Positions 1 through 11,951 are shown, counted from the stretch's first letter. The stretch is DNA of 64,000 bases from Steinernema hermaphroditum (GCA_030435675.1 CM059622.1:17422001-17486000), one strand, 5' to 3'. Notes: generated by a model from the sequence alone, not told the origin. Made by a program: numbers and translations.

Positions 1-1212
1 ATAGAACCAGTCGCTGCTGAGGTGCGCCATGACGAACCGAAGTTGAAACGATGACGATGCGCATAAATGAAGGACGAAATCTGAACAACGAGCGCCAATC
101 GATGGCGAAGAACGAAAAAAGCGACCAAACGGTAAAGCCGACCGTCGGCAACTGTTTGCGCGCGCCGCAATTATCGGCGTTTATGGGCCGAACGAAGTGT
201 AGGCGGAGGGTAACGGTGATAACGAGAGGACGCCATAAACATTGTTGTTTTCGAAAATATGCCATGATAAAAACCAGAGCACCAAAGTAAATGTTTTGTA
301 GGAAAAGAACGTTCTGTGATGATTTTAGTAGCGATCATTGTGATCTGCAATATTATCTACAAATGTCAGTTATGCCAATGCATACGCTGTCCTTCATTGC
401 TTATCGATCTCTCGAAAGGAATATATCATATGTCCTTAGCTTAACGAGCTTTTCTCAAATGATTTTCATTGACTAAGGAATCGACCACAGAAAGGCCACC
501 AGACACATTTTGATATATTAGCCAGTCTTCTTGTTGTCGTCTCATTACTAATTTATGGAAATTACTGATTTCCATCACTGTCCTTTGCACCCTAATCACA
601 AAGCATAGTACATGTATGTGTTTGAATTCTCAATTTTACACCGTTCGGAAAACGACGCCTCCAAAGAGAGCACCCGAAGGCACCCTCCGCAGTCATCAAC
701 GACGCGCAGCCCTGTGGCCACACGTCGAGCTTCCCGCTCCGGAGGCGACGTTACATCTCGTCATCACGGTTATCTGTGGCTTTCTAAGAAAGCGAGATGG
801 TGAAAACATACTACAGAAATGATCCTGTGAAGTATGATTTCAAAGATTCCGTCGTCGTCGATCGATCCCGTTCGCTGACGACGGTCTGCGAGAAGAGGCG
901 CGAGAAGGCGCAGACGAACAGAGAAAAGAGGGAGTGAGTCGCCAGGTTCGACTCCGGCAACAGAGGGGCTAAAAGTAGACACAATAATAGATCTGAACGT
1001 CGTAAATCACAAATGTTTTTCGTTCAGGAGACTGCCCCCCAAAGAAAAACCGATATGACTTGTTGCGTGTATTCACTATTCTTCATATCAGTTGATTTCT
1101 CAAACTCAGTGACTGGCATGAACAAGAAAAGCTATGTCACGTGTTGCATTAGTTCGCACCATATATAGATTATATTCTCCTACTTTTTCCTCTAATTTCC
1201 ATCATACAATCA
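1..1212. other. No assigned gene; holds copy 1 of a duplicated block
   Basis: I see no convincing gene before the SRR1-like start. The only structured part is about 624-955, which recurs nearly unchanged at 12626-12945 and is listed separately. Short open frames on both strands are not supported by splice structure or family resemblance. Confidence 0.5.
624..955 (+). repeat. Duplicated block, copy 1
   Basis: This roughly 330-bp stretch begins near ttttacaccgttcgg and ends at ggttcgactcc. It is matched with only scattered substitutions at 12626-12945. It contains a short frame from an ATG near 799 that ends at a TGA near 937; the second copy acquires an earlier stop, so conserved coding is doubtful. 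The end matches the Pol III B-box consensus, but the flanks do not form a T stem, so I do not call a tRNA or SINE. Confidence 0.8.
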
Positions 1213-2832
1213 ATGGGAACCTCTCCGATGCCATCGACATTCAAGAAAGTCGAAGTATTGTTCAAAGAAAACGCTAAAGCTTTCGAATATGGGCACAACA
1301 AAAGGCCTATTAGTATAGAAAGCGTATTGGCCATCGTGGAAGAAGCTGTTAGAGATAAACGCGTCGGACACTTGCGATTCGTGTGGCCGCTTAAAACTGG
1401 AGAAGGCTCTCCCTGGAGGCTCATGAACATCCATGTTTTTCTAGCCATCAGGAGCCACTTCTGTCCTGCCAAGGTTTCGTTTGACGATGTGAACCTTACA
1501 GAGGAGGAAAGGAAGTATCTGAACTCATTGGGAGTGCATACTGCCCTGTTTAGTGACTCCAGTATGTATGGAAAACAAGAGCCAAACGAGGTGGCACTAC
1601 TATATCTGCCTCTACATCCCAGGGTCCTTTTGGACAAGATCCGGGAAGATCTTTCGTGCCTGGAATCGCCGATTAGATTGATGTGCATTGGCGATTTCGG
1701 AAACATCAAAAGGAGCCAACTCAGGGATTTGGTGAAAAACGAAAAACGACTGTTTATTTATCGGCCTGTGGGGGAAAACAGTGACTTCAAACTATCTACC
1801 CTTGAGCTCAAGTGCTCTCCGTCGCAGCACAGCTGTCCTCCGCTTCACCTTGAGACCGTCATTCATCCCCCCGGTAGGTCGCCAGTTCTTATGGGATTCT
1901 TACCGAATCTGCTCTTTAGCTCTGTACGAAGCTCTGCACGAGGATGTACAGAGAACGTCCCTACGGAGCATCTCGACAGTTGAAGACGTCGAGCACAACC
2001 TGATGATCCTCAGAAGAAGGGTTGAAGCCGAAGAGCTCGGGTACGGACAGGATTCTTATTCTCTACTTAAGATTCCTATTTTAGGGCCGTCGGACTCCGT
2101 AATCTGCGTGAGAAGCTCAATGGACGGAAGATCAACCGTATTCGAGTGGTTGGAAGCGGCCGTTTTGGGTACACACACGACACTCGTGGCGATAACGACT
2201 GGGGACTCATCGAGCTAGCCATGATCCTCACCATCAAGGCTCGGTACAACGTGAGCACGGTGACCTGTCAAGAGCCCAGGCTCTGTCAACTTGAGCTGGA
2301 CTACCTCAGATCGATCGGAATCGAAACCCCGCCGTGCACCGAGATGGCAGAAGCTGAAGAAGACGTCCCCGACGGGGAAGTTGTCCTCGCCTGGATGATC
2401 TGCCCTTATCCCCGCGTGCTCAACAACTACCTCTGGGCCAACAGACGTCAAATGGACAAAATCGTGTTCATAACCAATGACAACCCCTACTATCGGAAGT
2501 GGAATCTTGAGGAAATGAGCAAGAAAAGGGCGCTCTTTCCACCAGTTGTGGCAGTGGCCGGTGCAGTGGGTCTGACGACGCTGCTTAAGTCAAGTAATTT
2601 TCTGAAGCTCACAATGGCAGTCGCCGCCTTTGCCGGAGCCCTGTATGTGACAGAAAACTTTCTGCGCGACGACTCCTCCAATGTAAAACAGTACTGCGCA
2701 ACTCTGAAATTTCTCCAAAAAGCGGAGAAAGTGGCGTTTCCTCTTTCTCGTGCAGGTCATCTTCAAGTTCCGGTAGTCGTTATGTCCTATCCGGGCGCTC
2801 TTCTTCATGAATTAAGTAACGCAAAGCCATAG
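1213..2832 (+). CDS. Tandem SRR1-like domain protein
   Basis: Three exons fit in phase: 1213-1780, 1878-2040 and 2085-2832, giving 492 aa. The C-terminal half is a recognisable SRR1-like domain. A glycine-rich strand (VGSGRFG, about aa 264) precedes the pattern in which a leucine-rich helix, a cysteine/glutamate turn (CQEPRLCQLE) and a later MICPYP...LWANR segment follow in order. The N-terminal half (about aa 30-190) looks like a diverged second copy of the same fold (IRLMCIGDFGN, LPLHPRVL). SRR1 proteins are linked to clock output in plants and to heme or transcription control in yeast and animals; the biochemical role is unsettled. After the second domain comes an alanine/valine-rich hydrophobic stretch (about aa 396-430) that could be a membrane anchor. 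The first intron (1781-1877) is the least certain junction; the second, of 44 bp, fits well. A duplicated block elsewhere in the window lacks this gene. Confidence 0.7.
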
Positions 2833-2973
2833 CTTTAGAAAGAAAGCAACGAAAATTCGCAGTGTTTAGGTTAGCCTTTTCGATGTACATTCGATGTTTT
2901 CGGATAAAAGTTTATTCCAAGTTATCGATTCCATCGAAAATCACCAGCACTTTATCACCACCATATCATCCTC

Positions 2974-5900
2974 TCAAGCCAGAGAGCTACTAGGCCGTGC
3001 CGGCCTCATCTTCCTCGGCGGCTTCGAACTGCATCTTCCGTCGGTCGAGATGATCTTGAAAGTCGGAATTGGCGCAGAGTTGAGCCGTGGTCGAGCGATA
3101 GGAACTTCCTTGAAAATAGGAACAGCCACAACCCTGGCCACCTCTTTGAGATTTGGCGTTGCTTTGCTCAACTTCTGGGGAGGGCTCTTGAAGGGCTCGA
3201 TCATATAGTGAGCGATGGCATGGGCACATTCCGTTCGGGAAACGTACTCGGCCCACTCCAGAGCGCAAAATCCACGCGAGTAGTCGCGTTTGTAGGGATC
3301 GGCACCTAGACAATTGTACAGAGAAAATGCTTTGTTTTGTACCTGCTTTCAGGAGAGCCTTGGCGCAACCGATTCTTCCTTGAATGGCCGACTTGATCAG
3401 TGCCGATTGACCAACCTTGTTTACTTGGTCAATGTTCAGGGTTGGGAACTTTTGGATGAGAAGCTGCACGATTAAGGTGTGACCTGAAATGTGTAGCTGT
3501 TGAGCTCACCAGTAAGTAAACACACACTTTGTGTTCAGCGATCAGCACTATAGCAATTATCTGGGGGAGTGGTCGTAAAAGGGATTTCTGACATGAAAGT
3601 TGGCATTGGATGAAATAATTGCGATGTTTGTTTTTTGGATGGCTTCAAGTGCTCTCTTCAAACGGTCTTCAAGCGAAGGTTTAGATCCTTATTAGTTGAC
3701 AACAATCCGTGTTGAACACGTTTTCAATGGCAAATATGGACAGATTATGTGAGAGCGACCCTAATCAAGTCCCAGTCCAAATTGGGGCTCGTTGCAACTC
3801 GAATACTTTGGAATACGTACCTAATATGTTATCCAAAGTCCACATGCACTTGAATATACCACCATTCGCCAACGTGAATATTTCTGTACGAAACAAAAAC
3901 CCTGCACTAATCTGTAAGCCTTTGAGAGAAAAGTGCATAGGGACACTGGAAAACAATAGGAAGCCTTTTTAATTTTGTTGTCACTGAAGGACACAATTCA
4001 AACCAGCTATCATAGGAGATAGCAATTAGTCATACAGATCTGTTTTCGTGGAACACATATCCTTGACAAGGTGTTAAGTCAGAAAAAAAAACTTGTGCTA
4101 TACATATGACATTCACCAGAGCATTTTCGGTATCACCAGTCATCCATCTGCATCTCGCAAGATGTTCTCCGAAGGAAAGCCGTAGAGCCGGACCAAGAAG
4201 ATCACCAAATGTGCACGTAACTTTATTTTCCAAAACATTGCAGCTCAACTTTGTCTTGGATTCTGCACGCCCATGCAGCTTCCTCGATTTTTGAACATTA
4301 GTGAATGCAAGGAATCAAAGGCGATACAGCAATCGTGTGACTTTTGCAAACGTGGTCGTTATCGCAGAAATACACTTATACCTTAATTGGTAATTTTCGA
4401 TCTTTGAGTGAAAGCGTAATTTTAATTAATTTCTGCCACATATCTTCCAGATTGCCACTTCATTGCCACTTCACAAATTCCAAATCACGATCTATTCCTA
4501 TGTATGCTGAAAAAGACAGAAATTCACATTTTCCCAGACTAATCGATTTGAGAAATTGGCGGCGAACACATGTAAACTAGGCCATATTAGATCTAATTCG
4601 ATTACGGCCCGTCCGAAAATAAACCAGATTTCCTTCCGCATTCCGGGAAGTTCCAACGACAAATGAACATTTGTACTTTGGGCGATGAATTTCCAAGCTG
4701 TAAACAACCCGAGCAGCAAAGAATGATCAGAAAATAACAAAAAAATTACTCCCCGGCCGGGAATCGAACCCGGGTCTCGCACGTGACAGGCGCGGATACT
4801 CACCACTATACTACCGAGGACTGTACCAGGAGAACACACCAATGATATGTATGTGTGGCCGATTTTTTTATTTGATTTAATTTCGATACCAGCTGGCTCG
4901 TTGAAGAAACAAATGTTGACATCTGCCAAAAGTGTTTACGAAACCTTAAAATATTTTCAGTCAAAGTTTCGTCTATGGTCATTCAGTGAGCTTCCGCCCG
5001 CACTTTCGGGATGAAACTCAGCATTCATAATTCATTTGTCCCCACAAACTCAATTAGCCCCCCACTCCTAGGTCCCTATGCCCTGTGTCCATATGACAAC
5101 ATTCGTCTCTTCTTTAAAAGCGCCGTTTAGTAAGCTCCCCTGGGGATGTTTTTTCGGACTTTCCCGTCTCCGGCATCCGGATTTGCAGGACGACAACATA
5201 AAGCGTGTCGGTTCCGCAAAAACACGACAGGTCACATGGGGATTACTCACCAGCTTGGGCGGCAAAGATTAGTGCCGTGTTGCCTTCGTTGTCGCCGATG
5301 TTCACGTCGATGTCCGGGTTCTTGGACAGCTCTTCGACGATCTTCGCCTGGCCCTTGGCGCAACAGTGGATCAGAAGGGTCTGCAACCGAGTTGTTGAGG
5401 GCAAAAAGAAGGCAAATAGATGATTTGTGGAATGGCTTTCAGGTTTCAACCAAGGCTTTACGGACCCTTGTCCTTTTTCCGCTATATCACCTGGGAAATG
5501 GAGCCAAAATTCTAAATCCGGGAGAGCAAATCAAAGTAGCACACACAAGAAGGCCACTGTTAAAATCTACACTTTACTCGTGTTGCACTATCCTATTCTT
5601 GTCATATTTTTAAATGTGAGGTAACTGAAGCCCCTTCATGTGAAACTTGATTGGCAGGCAATCGAGGCCTTTCGTTCAGTCAGTAATTTAAGTTTACGCG
5701 CTCCTCCAATTGATTTCTTGTATTAGACGTTCCCGCAAAGAAGAAAAAAAAACAAAAAATTTAAACAACTTGGGTAGGATATGCAGCTATCAAGGTAACG
5801 GAGGAGCTTTCAACCGGCAAAGAAGTACTTTAAGCGAAAATAAAGTAAATAAATAAATTTGGAATAAACAAATTGTATCATATTTTACTCTATAGAGGAA

Positions 5901-6127
5901 TAAGGAACATCCCTATGAGAAAAGAACAATGTCAAGGAAAACCAACGCGCGAATTATGAAAGGGTGTCTTAAGGGTTGTTCTAAGAGATCTTCTTTTAAC
6001 AGCGCTTTTCGACCGCCATCGATTCCTACAGGAAAATGTGATGTACAAAGACATGAGTTCATCTGAGTACGATGTATCCAAAAGGACTTACCTTTCCCGT
6101 CTTGTCCTGAAGGTTTACGTGGTGCAT
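2974..6127 (-). CDS. ANKRD33-like ankyrin-repeat protein
   Basis: Four exons in perfect phase: 6127-6092, 5380-5251, 3483-3343 and 3305-2974, giving 212 aa. Three to four ankyrin repeats run from about aa 3 to 135, with motifs such as DNEGNTALIFAAQAGH and VGQSALIKSAIQGR. These closely follow the vertebrate ANKRD33/ANKRD33B arrangement, including the later GADPYKRD...EWAEYVSRTE segment. In vertebrates this family (PANKY) acts in photoreceptors as a transcriptional co-regulator; a role in the worm is not shown by sequence. The ATG at 6127 is preceded in frame by a TGA. The last intron is only 37 bp, while intron 2 is about 1.8 kb and contains a tRNA gene. The start lies 148 bp from the divergent CFAP97-like gene, suggesting a shared promoter. 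A truncated copy of the 3' end lies at 12978-13170. Confidence 0.85.
4750..4820 (-). tRNA. tRNA-Asp (GTC)
   Basis: A 71-nt cloverleaf. The acceptor stem pairs TCCTCGG with CCGGGGA (one T-G pair). The D-arm region contains GTATAGTGGTGAGTAT, the anticodon stem is CGCGC/GTGCG with one G-T pair, and the T loop is GGTTCGATTCC. Anticodon GTC occupies positions 34-36 after T33 (window 4787-4785). No intron and no encoded CCA. It sits inside intron 2 of the ANKRD33-like gene, on the same strand. Likely functional, because all stems are intact. Confidence 0.95.
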
Positions 6128-6276
6128 TGGAGCGTGCTGCCGTCCGTCGACTAATCACTCAGCGGCGCTTCCCTCTGGCTGCCAGCCTCACTTCCCCTTG
6201 GCCACGCCTCCCCCTCAGCAGCCGGGTTCGCGCGGATTCGCGGCGGCCCGTCGCGTAGCCATAGAGACAACGCCAA
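6092..6276. promoter_or_regulatory. Divergent promoter between ANKRD33-like and CFAP97-like genes
   Basis: Only 148 bp separate the two start codons, on opposite strands. The stretch is GC-rich compared with the flanks. No clear TATA box is visible. Shared regulation is an inference from the spacing. Confidence 0.45.
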
Positions 6277-7836
6277 TGTCGCGCCGCGTCGACCAACACA
6301 TCGCCGTCCAGCGATTCATCGCCCACCGCCAACGGGTAAAAATTGTCTTTTCTTTCAATGCCCACCTAATTAGTTGTCGTTCCGGCGTCGCGCTGCTTTC
6401 CCACCACCCAAATCGAAATCATTTTAGGTGCTGGACATGAAGCCGGCGGTCGACTCGCGCCACCGCTCGAAGTCGGTGCCCGCCGCCCCGAAGGGCGACG
6501 CCGTTGCAAGGCGCCAATCGACCAGTTCCCAGCAACAGCAGCAGCCAAGAAAGACTCCTATGCAGGTAAACAGGAGCCATTTGTGTTCATCATTGAGGGT
6601 CTGCGCACTTATTTCTGTAAGACCCTATTTAAAACATTCTATCGGCTCCTAGTACACACTGTTTAGACATTAATGCAGATTTGCAAAGCAGCTGTTGTGA
6701 TCTTTTAACAACTCCACGGCTGACGTAGCCACTGTATGCAGGTGCAAAGTAATGTCCAAAAGGGAAAATTACATGCTTTTACGAACAGAATTTATCATAA
6801 TGAGCGCGCTGACATGAAGGGTACATGAAGGCACAGTACATCAAACTGAAGTTAGTCTAGAATCTTAATCACAGGGTGCAATTTCAATGACAGTTTTGAA
6901 ACTGAACATCAATCAAAAGCAAAGTAAACAATTATTCACCAAAGTATATAAAACAATCCCCGTTTTTAATTGGATTCGAAATCATTGAACGGGAGTGATT
7001 TTTCGTCGCTCTCTCTTTCCTTCTCATTCTTGCGGATGTGCGGAATAGGCAGTTTTTCTTCTTCCTTATATGTCAACAGAAATAAGAACTAATTATTTAT
7101 GTGGGAAAGGGCTGACTCAATCACAGGGAACTGAGGGCTGTGTTTGGAAAGATAATGAATTTAAGATCAGAAGTCAAACGGTGAGACCAGCACTGTATTG
7201 ATTTGTCCTATGCAGGGAGAATTCGATATTATCCGATTTTCTTTAAATTATCGCTGTGGACATGCAGTAAAACTTCATGTTCATGTTCAGCCCTCGATTT
7301 GTGTATAGATAAGTGAGGAACACCGAAAAAGTAATGTGAGTGACAGCGAGCACTTTTGGAAAATCGTTAGCTCCTATGGAAGGTACAATTAGTGGGCATT
7401 CAAGAAGCAAGAACGGCAATTAAGATGCTGAACGCCAAGAGAGCGCTCTGTGCGAATAAAAGAATGTCCATCGGTTGAATACGCTTTGCGTTCTTTGCAC
7501 TTGTTGACTTCCCACAAACTACACTCTAAAGGACCACTATCGAAAACACATCCATTAAAGATTAGTCTGATGGAGGCACTTCTAATCCTACAGAATTTGG
7601 TAGGTCGCACAGTTCAGCACTAAAGAGTACAGAATTATTTGAGTGGCCATAAAAGGAACTGAACTTTGGTGATGTCATATTGAAAATCAGCAGCTGTAAA
7701 AGTGATGTGTTCTGAAAGAGCTTAAGTGGAATAACAGTTCTATTTTTAGAAGGAACGCGAACGCAAAATCAAAGCGGAAAACCAGCGACTGCTCGACAAG
7801 CTCATTAAGATCTCGAATCGAAAGCCACAGCTATAG
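6276..7836 (+). CDS. Short CFAP97/hemingway-like protein
   Basis: Three exons join in phase: 6276-6335, 6428-6565 and 7750-7836, giving 94 aa. Two conserved pieces of the CFAP97 (hemingway) family are visible in order. An N-terminal H-R-x-x-V-x-x-x-K-P-x-V-D signature (HRQRVLDMKPAVD, about aa 17-29) is followed, after a glutamine/serine-rich linker, by a basic coiled segment ending AENQRLLDKLIKIS (about aa 75-88). Family members in other animals act in cilia and sperm flagella. Nematodes have only non-motile sensory cilia and amoeboid sperm, so the role here is open. The protein is close in size to the short CFAP97D forms. Intron 2 is about 1.2 kb and holds nothing I recognise. The start codon is head to head with the ANKRD33-like gene. 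Confidence 0.6.
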
Positions 7837-8087
7837 GCAAGAAGGACTCGACGAAGGTGGAAATTTTGAAACCCTGATGTAATCACGCAGCTCCTGCGAG
7901 TAACCTATACGTTCTTTCACCTACAAAAACCATATCATTTGTATGTCATATCAGTTAGTACAACGCTTCTAATAAAGTATTTGTGAGGTCACCCTTTCAA
8001 TAGGGATGAGGAATGGAAGGAATGACATCCAACGGCCGTACCCTCACCTGAGGCAACGGAAGAAGTTAACCCGACACCGAAAAAAAA

Positions 8088-8230
8088 ACGACAATAAACG
8101 CGGATGCGCGCGAATTCGCACCCTCTAGGTAGTAAAAACCAAGTTTGGCAAGATTGGTGTTCATACAAATGGCTGAAATTGGTCAAAAAACTGTAAACAT
8201 ACGAAAGGACCTTTCTGCATTTGGGATCGA
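8088..8230 (+). repeat. Dispersed repeat, copy 1
   Basis: The sequence from aataaacgcggatgcgcgcgaattcgc to about 8215 recurs on the opposite strand at about 32925-33085. Shared landmarks are the GCGCGCGAATTCGC core, accctctaggta, ggcaagattgg and aaatggctgaa. It is probably a non-autonomous mobile element; the class is not clear. Confidence 0.65.
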
Positions 8231-9603
8231 CCTGAGGGCCTTTCGGATGAAGACACAAATAGCCCAGCGGATGACAAGATTGCTGTTCAGAAAATACGCT
8301 CGAAAAATGACTCAAAAACTGTAAATAAACGCAATGCATAGCATCCCCAGAGGCAGTAGAGCGATAGGATCTCAACTGTCAGTGTGGCTCAATGCGAACG
8401 TGCTCCGTTTGTAAGTGGACGATGTCGGGTTCTACCCTCTCCGCGTCCTAGGAAACGCAAAGACACAGATAAACCCATCGGGTCTCCGTTTATATACAGG
8501 GGGATTTCCAAAGTATATTTATTTAACTGTCATGTGTGAGCAAGATGGTGTGGATAACCCGGATGTTAACAAGAGTTATTTCAATGAGCAATCGAACGGA
8601 CCTTGGAATTGGTCAGTAGACACAAGCGATAGATCTTTCCAAACCATGAGAGACTAAAAAATCGTCATTCTTGTCAAGCACTGTTATGCAGAATATGTGC
8701 AGTGTCAATTCTTTGTTTCAATTTTAAGTTGGAGTTAAGCAAGCCTATATACATGACTCTGCGGCAGAAGCAATGACCTTCAAAAAAGTGAGCATCACCG
8801 AAGCGTAAGCACAAGCAGTTCTCAAGCATGTGGTTCGCAAGCGTATTATTATGTATTATGCAGAACATAAGTGTGATGACGGCTAGACTGGCTTCCACCA
8901 TGACAGCTCCCAACGCTTATATGTTTTTATAATGGCCAGGAAGCACGTAGACTTGGTTAGAAAGCATATGATTGCTGTATTATAGAACTAGTATGTGCAC
9001 ACATTATCAATATAACTTTCATCCCAAGACATCACATTTACACACTGGACGAAAAACGTCAAACTTATATTAGGCAACAATTAAAGTCGCGTATGGAACC
9101 TCGCCATATTCTGAAATGGAGATATCAGTCATGTCAGTTTTCCGACTTATGTGTCCACCCGAAGTAGAACACCTCCGATGAACACCGCGATAAATACCAA
9201 AAACCATGTCAGGACCCCATCGATGTGTTCCACTTCGGAACGACTTATCGATGCAAGGATCGAAACGTCGTTAACATCCCACCGTTAACGTATTTTATTG
9301 CAAACCAAGCAAGCAGTTTCAATGCGGAACACCCAGTGGATATTCGAAAGTCATTCCAACAACTTTCGGCAGTAAGAGCGCGTTAAAGATATAGGGTTGG
9401 TGTCTTTTTTCGACCCGCAACCTCTCCTGTTCTGCAGTGGAGAGATCAGGCTTCTCCCCAGAAAGCACTCTGAGGCTATGTAGTTAAACAGAGAATACCT
9501 CCAGTGAAATATATGTCTTTACGTTAAGAAACGTGCTCTGAAAAAGGGAGATTTTCAATGCATCAATCCAATACATACATATGGGGAGAACGACTCCTTC
9601 AAC

Positions 9604-9688
9604 GGACCCGGTCATGGATAAAAAAAGTGTACGGGCACACAAACTTTCAGAAGTTTTAAAGCACTTTTCTTTATCCATGACCGGGTCC
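9604..9688. repeat. Perfect-arm hairpin / fold-back
   Basis: The left arm at 9604-9629 (starting ggacccggtcatggataaa) is the reverse complement of the right arm at 9662-9688, apart from one extra base near the loop. The loop is 32 nt. An outer pair, ccagtgaaatatatg near 9502 and catatttatttcactgg near 9697, repeats the inverted relationship, so the whole looks like a nested fold-back element or a hairpin RNA precursor. Confidence 0.7.
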
Positions 9689-9912
9689 CTTTAACCATAT
9701 TTATTTCACTGGGTTCTCTAAAGCAGACATGTAAAAGTGCAACGCGACAAGTAGGCAAATACAGACCGATTCGTGCCTTGATTCGCCGGATCACGGGTTC
9801 CCAAAAACCGAATATCGATGTCTACGTCTCGTTCTGCAAAGCTCAGAGACTAGTCTAGCGGCGAGCTGTCAGTCTTCGCCTATCGTCCTCAGAAGTCGGT
9901 CGAACGCTCAAA

Positions 9913-10741
9913 ATGGCCAAGAAAATGGCGGTTGTGCTCCGCATCTTCACAGTGGTGCCGTTACCTTTAATTTCTTCCGATTTCTCTTTAACCCCGTATT
10001 TAGATCGCTCTGCTAGTACTGTTCGGATTCCACTTCGCCGATTTCGCCATAAATTGTGAGACATCCGTCGCTGCAGCAACGACAACTCAGACGCCCAGCA
10101 AACTGTGCGAGCCCACATGGTTCAACAACCAATACCGCAAAGGGAACTACAGGACGATTGAGACTCACGGAATCCCGTGGTGGCGCAGTAGCCTAGGAAT
10201 CACCGTCTTTGTCTTCAACATCCTGTTCATCGCAGCCGCTGTATTCTTCGTCGTCAATTCATTCATTGGATTAGTTCGGGCTCAGCTTGTAAGTATTCCG
10301 TTTTTATACTGTGATTTCCTTAGATTCGGGTGTTTTGAAAGCAGTTGTCTTTTGGTCTTGTTGGTGCACAAGCAAAGTCGTTTTCTCATGTTATTTAGCT
10401 CATGTAGAGCTGTCCAAATTCAAGGAAATGAATCGAGAACGTTATTTCGGATCCAAGGAATTGTTGCCGGATTCCACAACCTTTCAATATTCCTTGCTAT
10501 TCCTAAGTGGTTCTATGGCTGAAATGACAAACTGATCTATCCCATTTGCAGTTCACTTTCCTGAAAGTGATCCTCTGCGTTTGCCTCTTCATCTTTGCCG
10601 GCCTCATCGTAATCGCTCGAGGAGAGGCCAATTCCGTAAGCACATTGAAGTCTAATTTTGCTAGTATAGCTTTAATTTCAGCCAATTGGATTCATTGCCG
10701 CCGTGCTCTTCATGACTGATACGGCCGTTTACGACGAATAA
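9913..10741 (+). CDS. Four-pass membrane protein, MARVEL-like
   Basis: Four exons fit in phase: 9913-9951, 10004-10288, 10552-10635 and 10682-10741, giving 155 aa. Exon 1 could end 3 nt later. Four hydrophobic segments are visible: about aa 14-30, 78-100, 109-130 and 137-152. A longer first extracellular loop carries two cysteines and the WFNNQYRKG segment. The size, the four-segment layout and the short polar ends resemble MARVEL-type tetraspan proteins (MAL, CMTM and related nematode proteins) that organise membrane microdomains and vesicles. I see no single diagnostic motif, so the family call is tentative, while the gene itself is well supported by splice sites. It ends about 280 bp before the convergent acidic protein gene. 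Confidence 0.75.
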
Positions 10742-11018
10742 TTTGTCAGTGATTTGATTTATCAGCGTACTAAACTGTTTTCGTGCCTTCTGATAGTTTT
10801 ATGGTATTTTGTGTGTCTTGTCGTCACTTTGGTCCCAATCAGTGACTTGGGAAAGTTGTCGGGTTCGGCTTTTCTGGTTGTCAAACAAATCTGCTTGGGA
10901 AGAACAAGATCTGCGAGGAATGCACCTGTCATTTCGGATGATAGCTGGGGCGATCTGCTTTCCAGGTTTGTAAACCAGCATTTATTTTCATTATCTTGAT
11001 AAAACAAACATTAAACAT

Positions 11019-11951
11019 TCAACGGCCACTCAATGTAGTAACAATGTAACAAATTCCCGCCAAGGCGTACGCGAGCATAATATAAGTGGGCCAACTTTCT
11101 CCTTGGTCGGGAAGGTCGCCGTTTCCTTGCCAGAAACGACGATGCTCAGCTTCCCATGGCATCACGGAATCGTCCTCATCACTCTGAATCTCTTCGCCGA
11201 GGATCTCGTCCATGATATCTCGGCGAATGTCCTTGATGCGACGGAACCTGCTGCAGCCCGATTCCTCTTGTTCAAGTCCGATGCCCAAGCTTCCAATGTT
11301 GGTAAGAACGCTCAAAAGGAGTCTGTTTTTTGTTTCCACTTCCTTTTCGGTGACGTCTTCAGGGGTCGATCGTTGAGTACAGCATGTACTCATTTCGAAA
11401 TCGGGCTGCATCGTTCTATCCTTTTCTATATCCTCGTTTTTGAGCATCCCGATTTCTGAATCGGGACCAGGAGCGTCCTCTTCGTTCTCATCGTCGTCCG
11501 TGTGGTTAATGGTAGGTGCCTCGCTCGAAGCGGTACTTATCGCGTCTTCGCTGTTCTCTGCTTTGATCATTTGACTACTTTGTTCGTCCACATCCGATGA
11601 GGTATCTGTTGAATTGTTGGTGAGCTCTCCCTCTTCTGCATTTGTAGAAATAGTTTCTTCTTGATCTACAACTACATTACCTCTAAGAGGACTAACCAAA
11701 CGTTCCTCACATGACGTGTCATGAGGGTTGTAGCTTTCAGAGACCTTCTCTTCGACTTCCTGTTCTATGTGCGTCTGATTTCCGTTCGAACCGGCACAAC
11801 CACTTGAATCTTCCGTACAAGTTGTGAGATCGAACTCGTTCAGAAGATCACTTTCCGTAGATTTGAGAAGATCTTTCTCGCCAATATCGACTTGCGTGGC
11901 AGTTGCCAGATGGTCGACCGGCGTTGACTCCGTGAGCAGGCTTGCAACCAT
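11019..11951 (-). CDS. Acidic tail-anchored protein, unrecognised
   Basis: A single open frame of 310 aa starts at the ATG at 11951. Residues 1-215 are rich in Glu, Asp, Ser and Thr and look disordered. A more ordered basic/amphipathic part follows (CSRFRRIKDIRRDIMDEILG, about aa 233-252), then a tryptophan-containing patch (MPWEAEHRRFWQGNG). A single hydrophobic segment, YIMLAYALAGICYIV, lies within the last 22 residues. This is the layout of a C-tail-anchored protein facing the cytosol. I recognise no family. It is intronless, unlike its neighbours, and convergent with the MARVEL-like gene. Confidence 0.7.
   Translation of the reverse strand: MVASLLTESTPVDHLATATQVDIGEKDLLKSTESDLLNEFDLTTCTEDSSGCAGSNGNQTHIEQEVEEKVSESYNPHDTSCEERLVSPLRGNVVVDQEETISTNAEEGELTNNSTDTSSDVDEQSSQMIKAENSEDAISTASSEAPTINHTDDDENEEDAPGPDSEIGMLKNEDIEKDRTMQPDFEMSTCCTQRSTPEDVTEKEVETKNRLLLSVLTNIGSLGIGLEQEESGCSRFRRIKDIRRDIMDEILGEEIQSDEDDSVMPWEAEHRRFWQGNGDLPDQGESWPTYIMLAYALAGICYIVTTLSGR

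Larger units (their letters stand above)
7837..9912. other. Gene-poor interval
   Basis: No exon chain could be built here. It contains one copy of a dispersed repeat (about 8088-8230) and a nested fold-back sequence (9501-9714), listed separately. The remaining open frames have no recognisable content. Confidence 0.5.

Noticed and set aside
624..955. Possible tRNA-derived SINE because of ggttcgactcc at the block end
   Set aside because: The flanking bases do not form a T stem and no A box is found at the right distance, so the B-box match is probably chance.
3709..3972. 87-aa open frame within the ANKRD33-like intron
   Set aside because: There is no family resemblance, no splice context and AT-rich composition.
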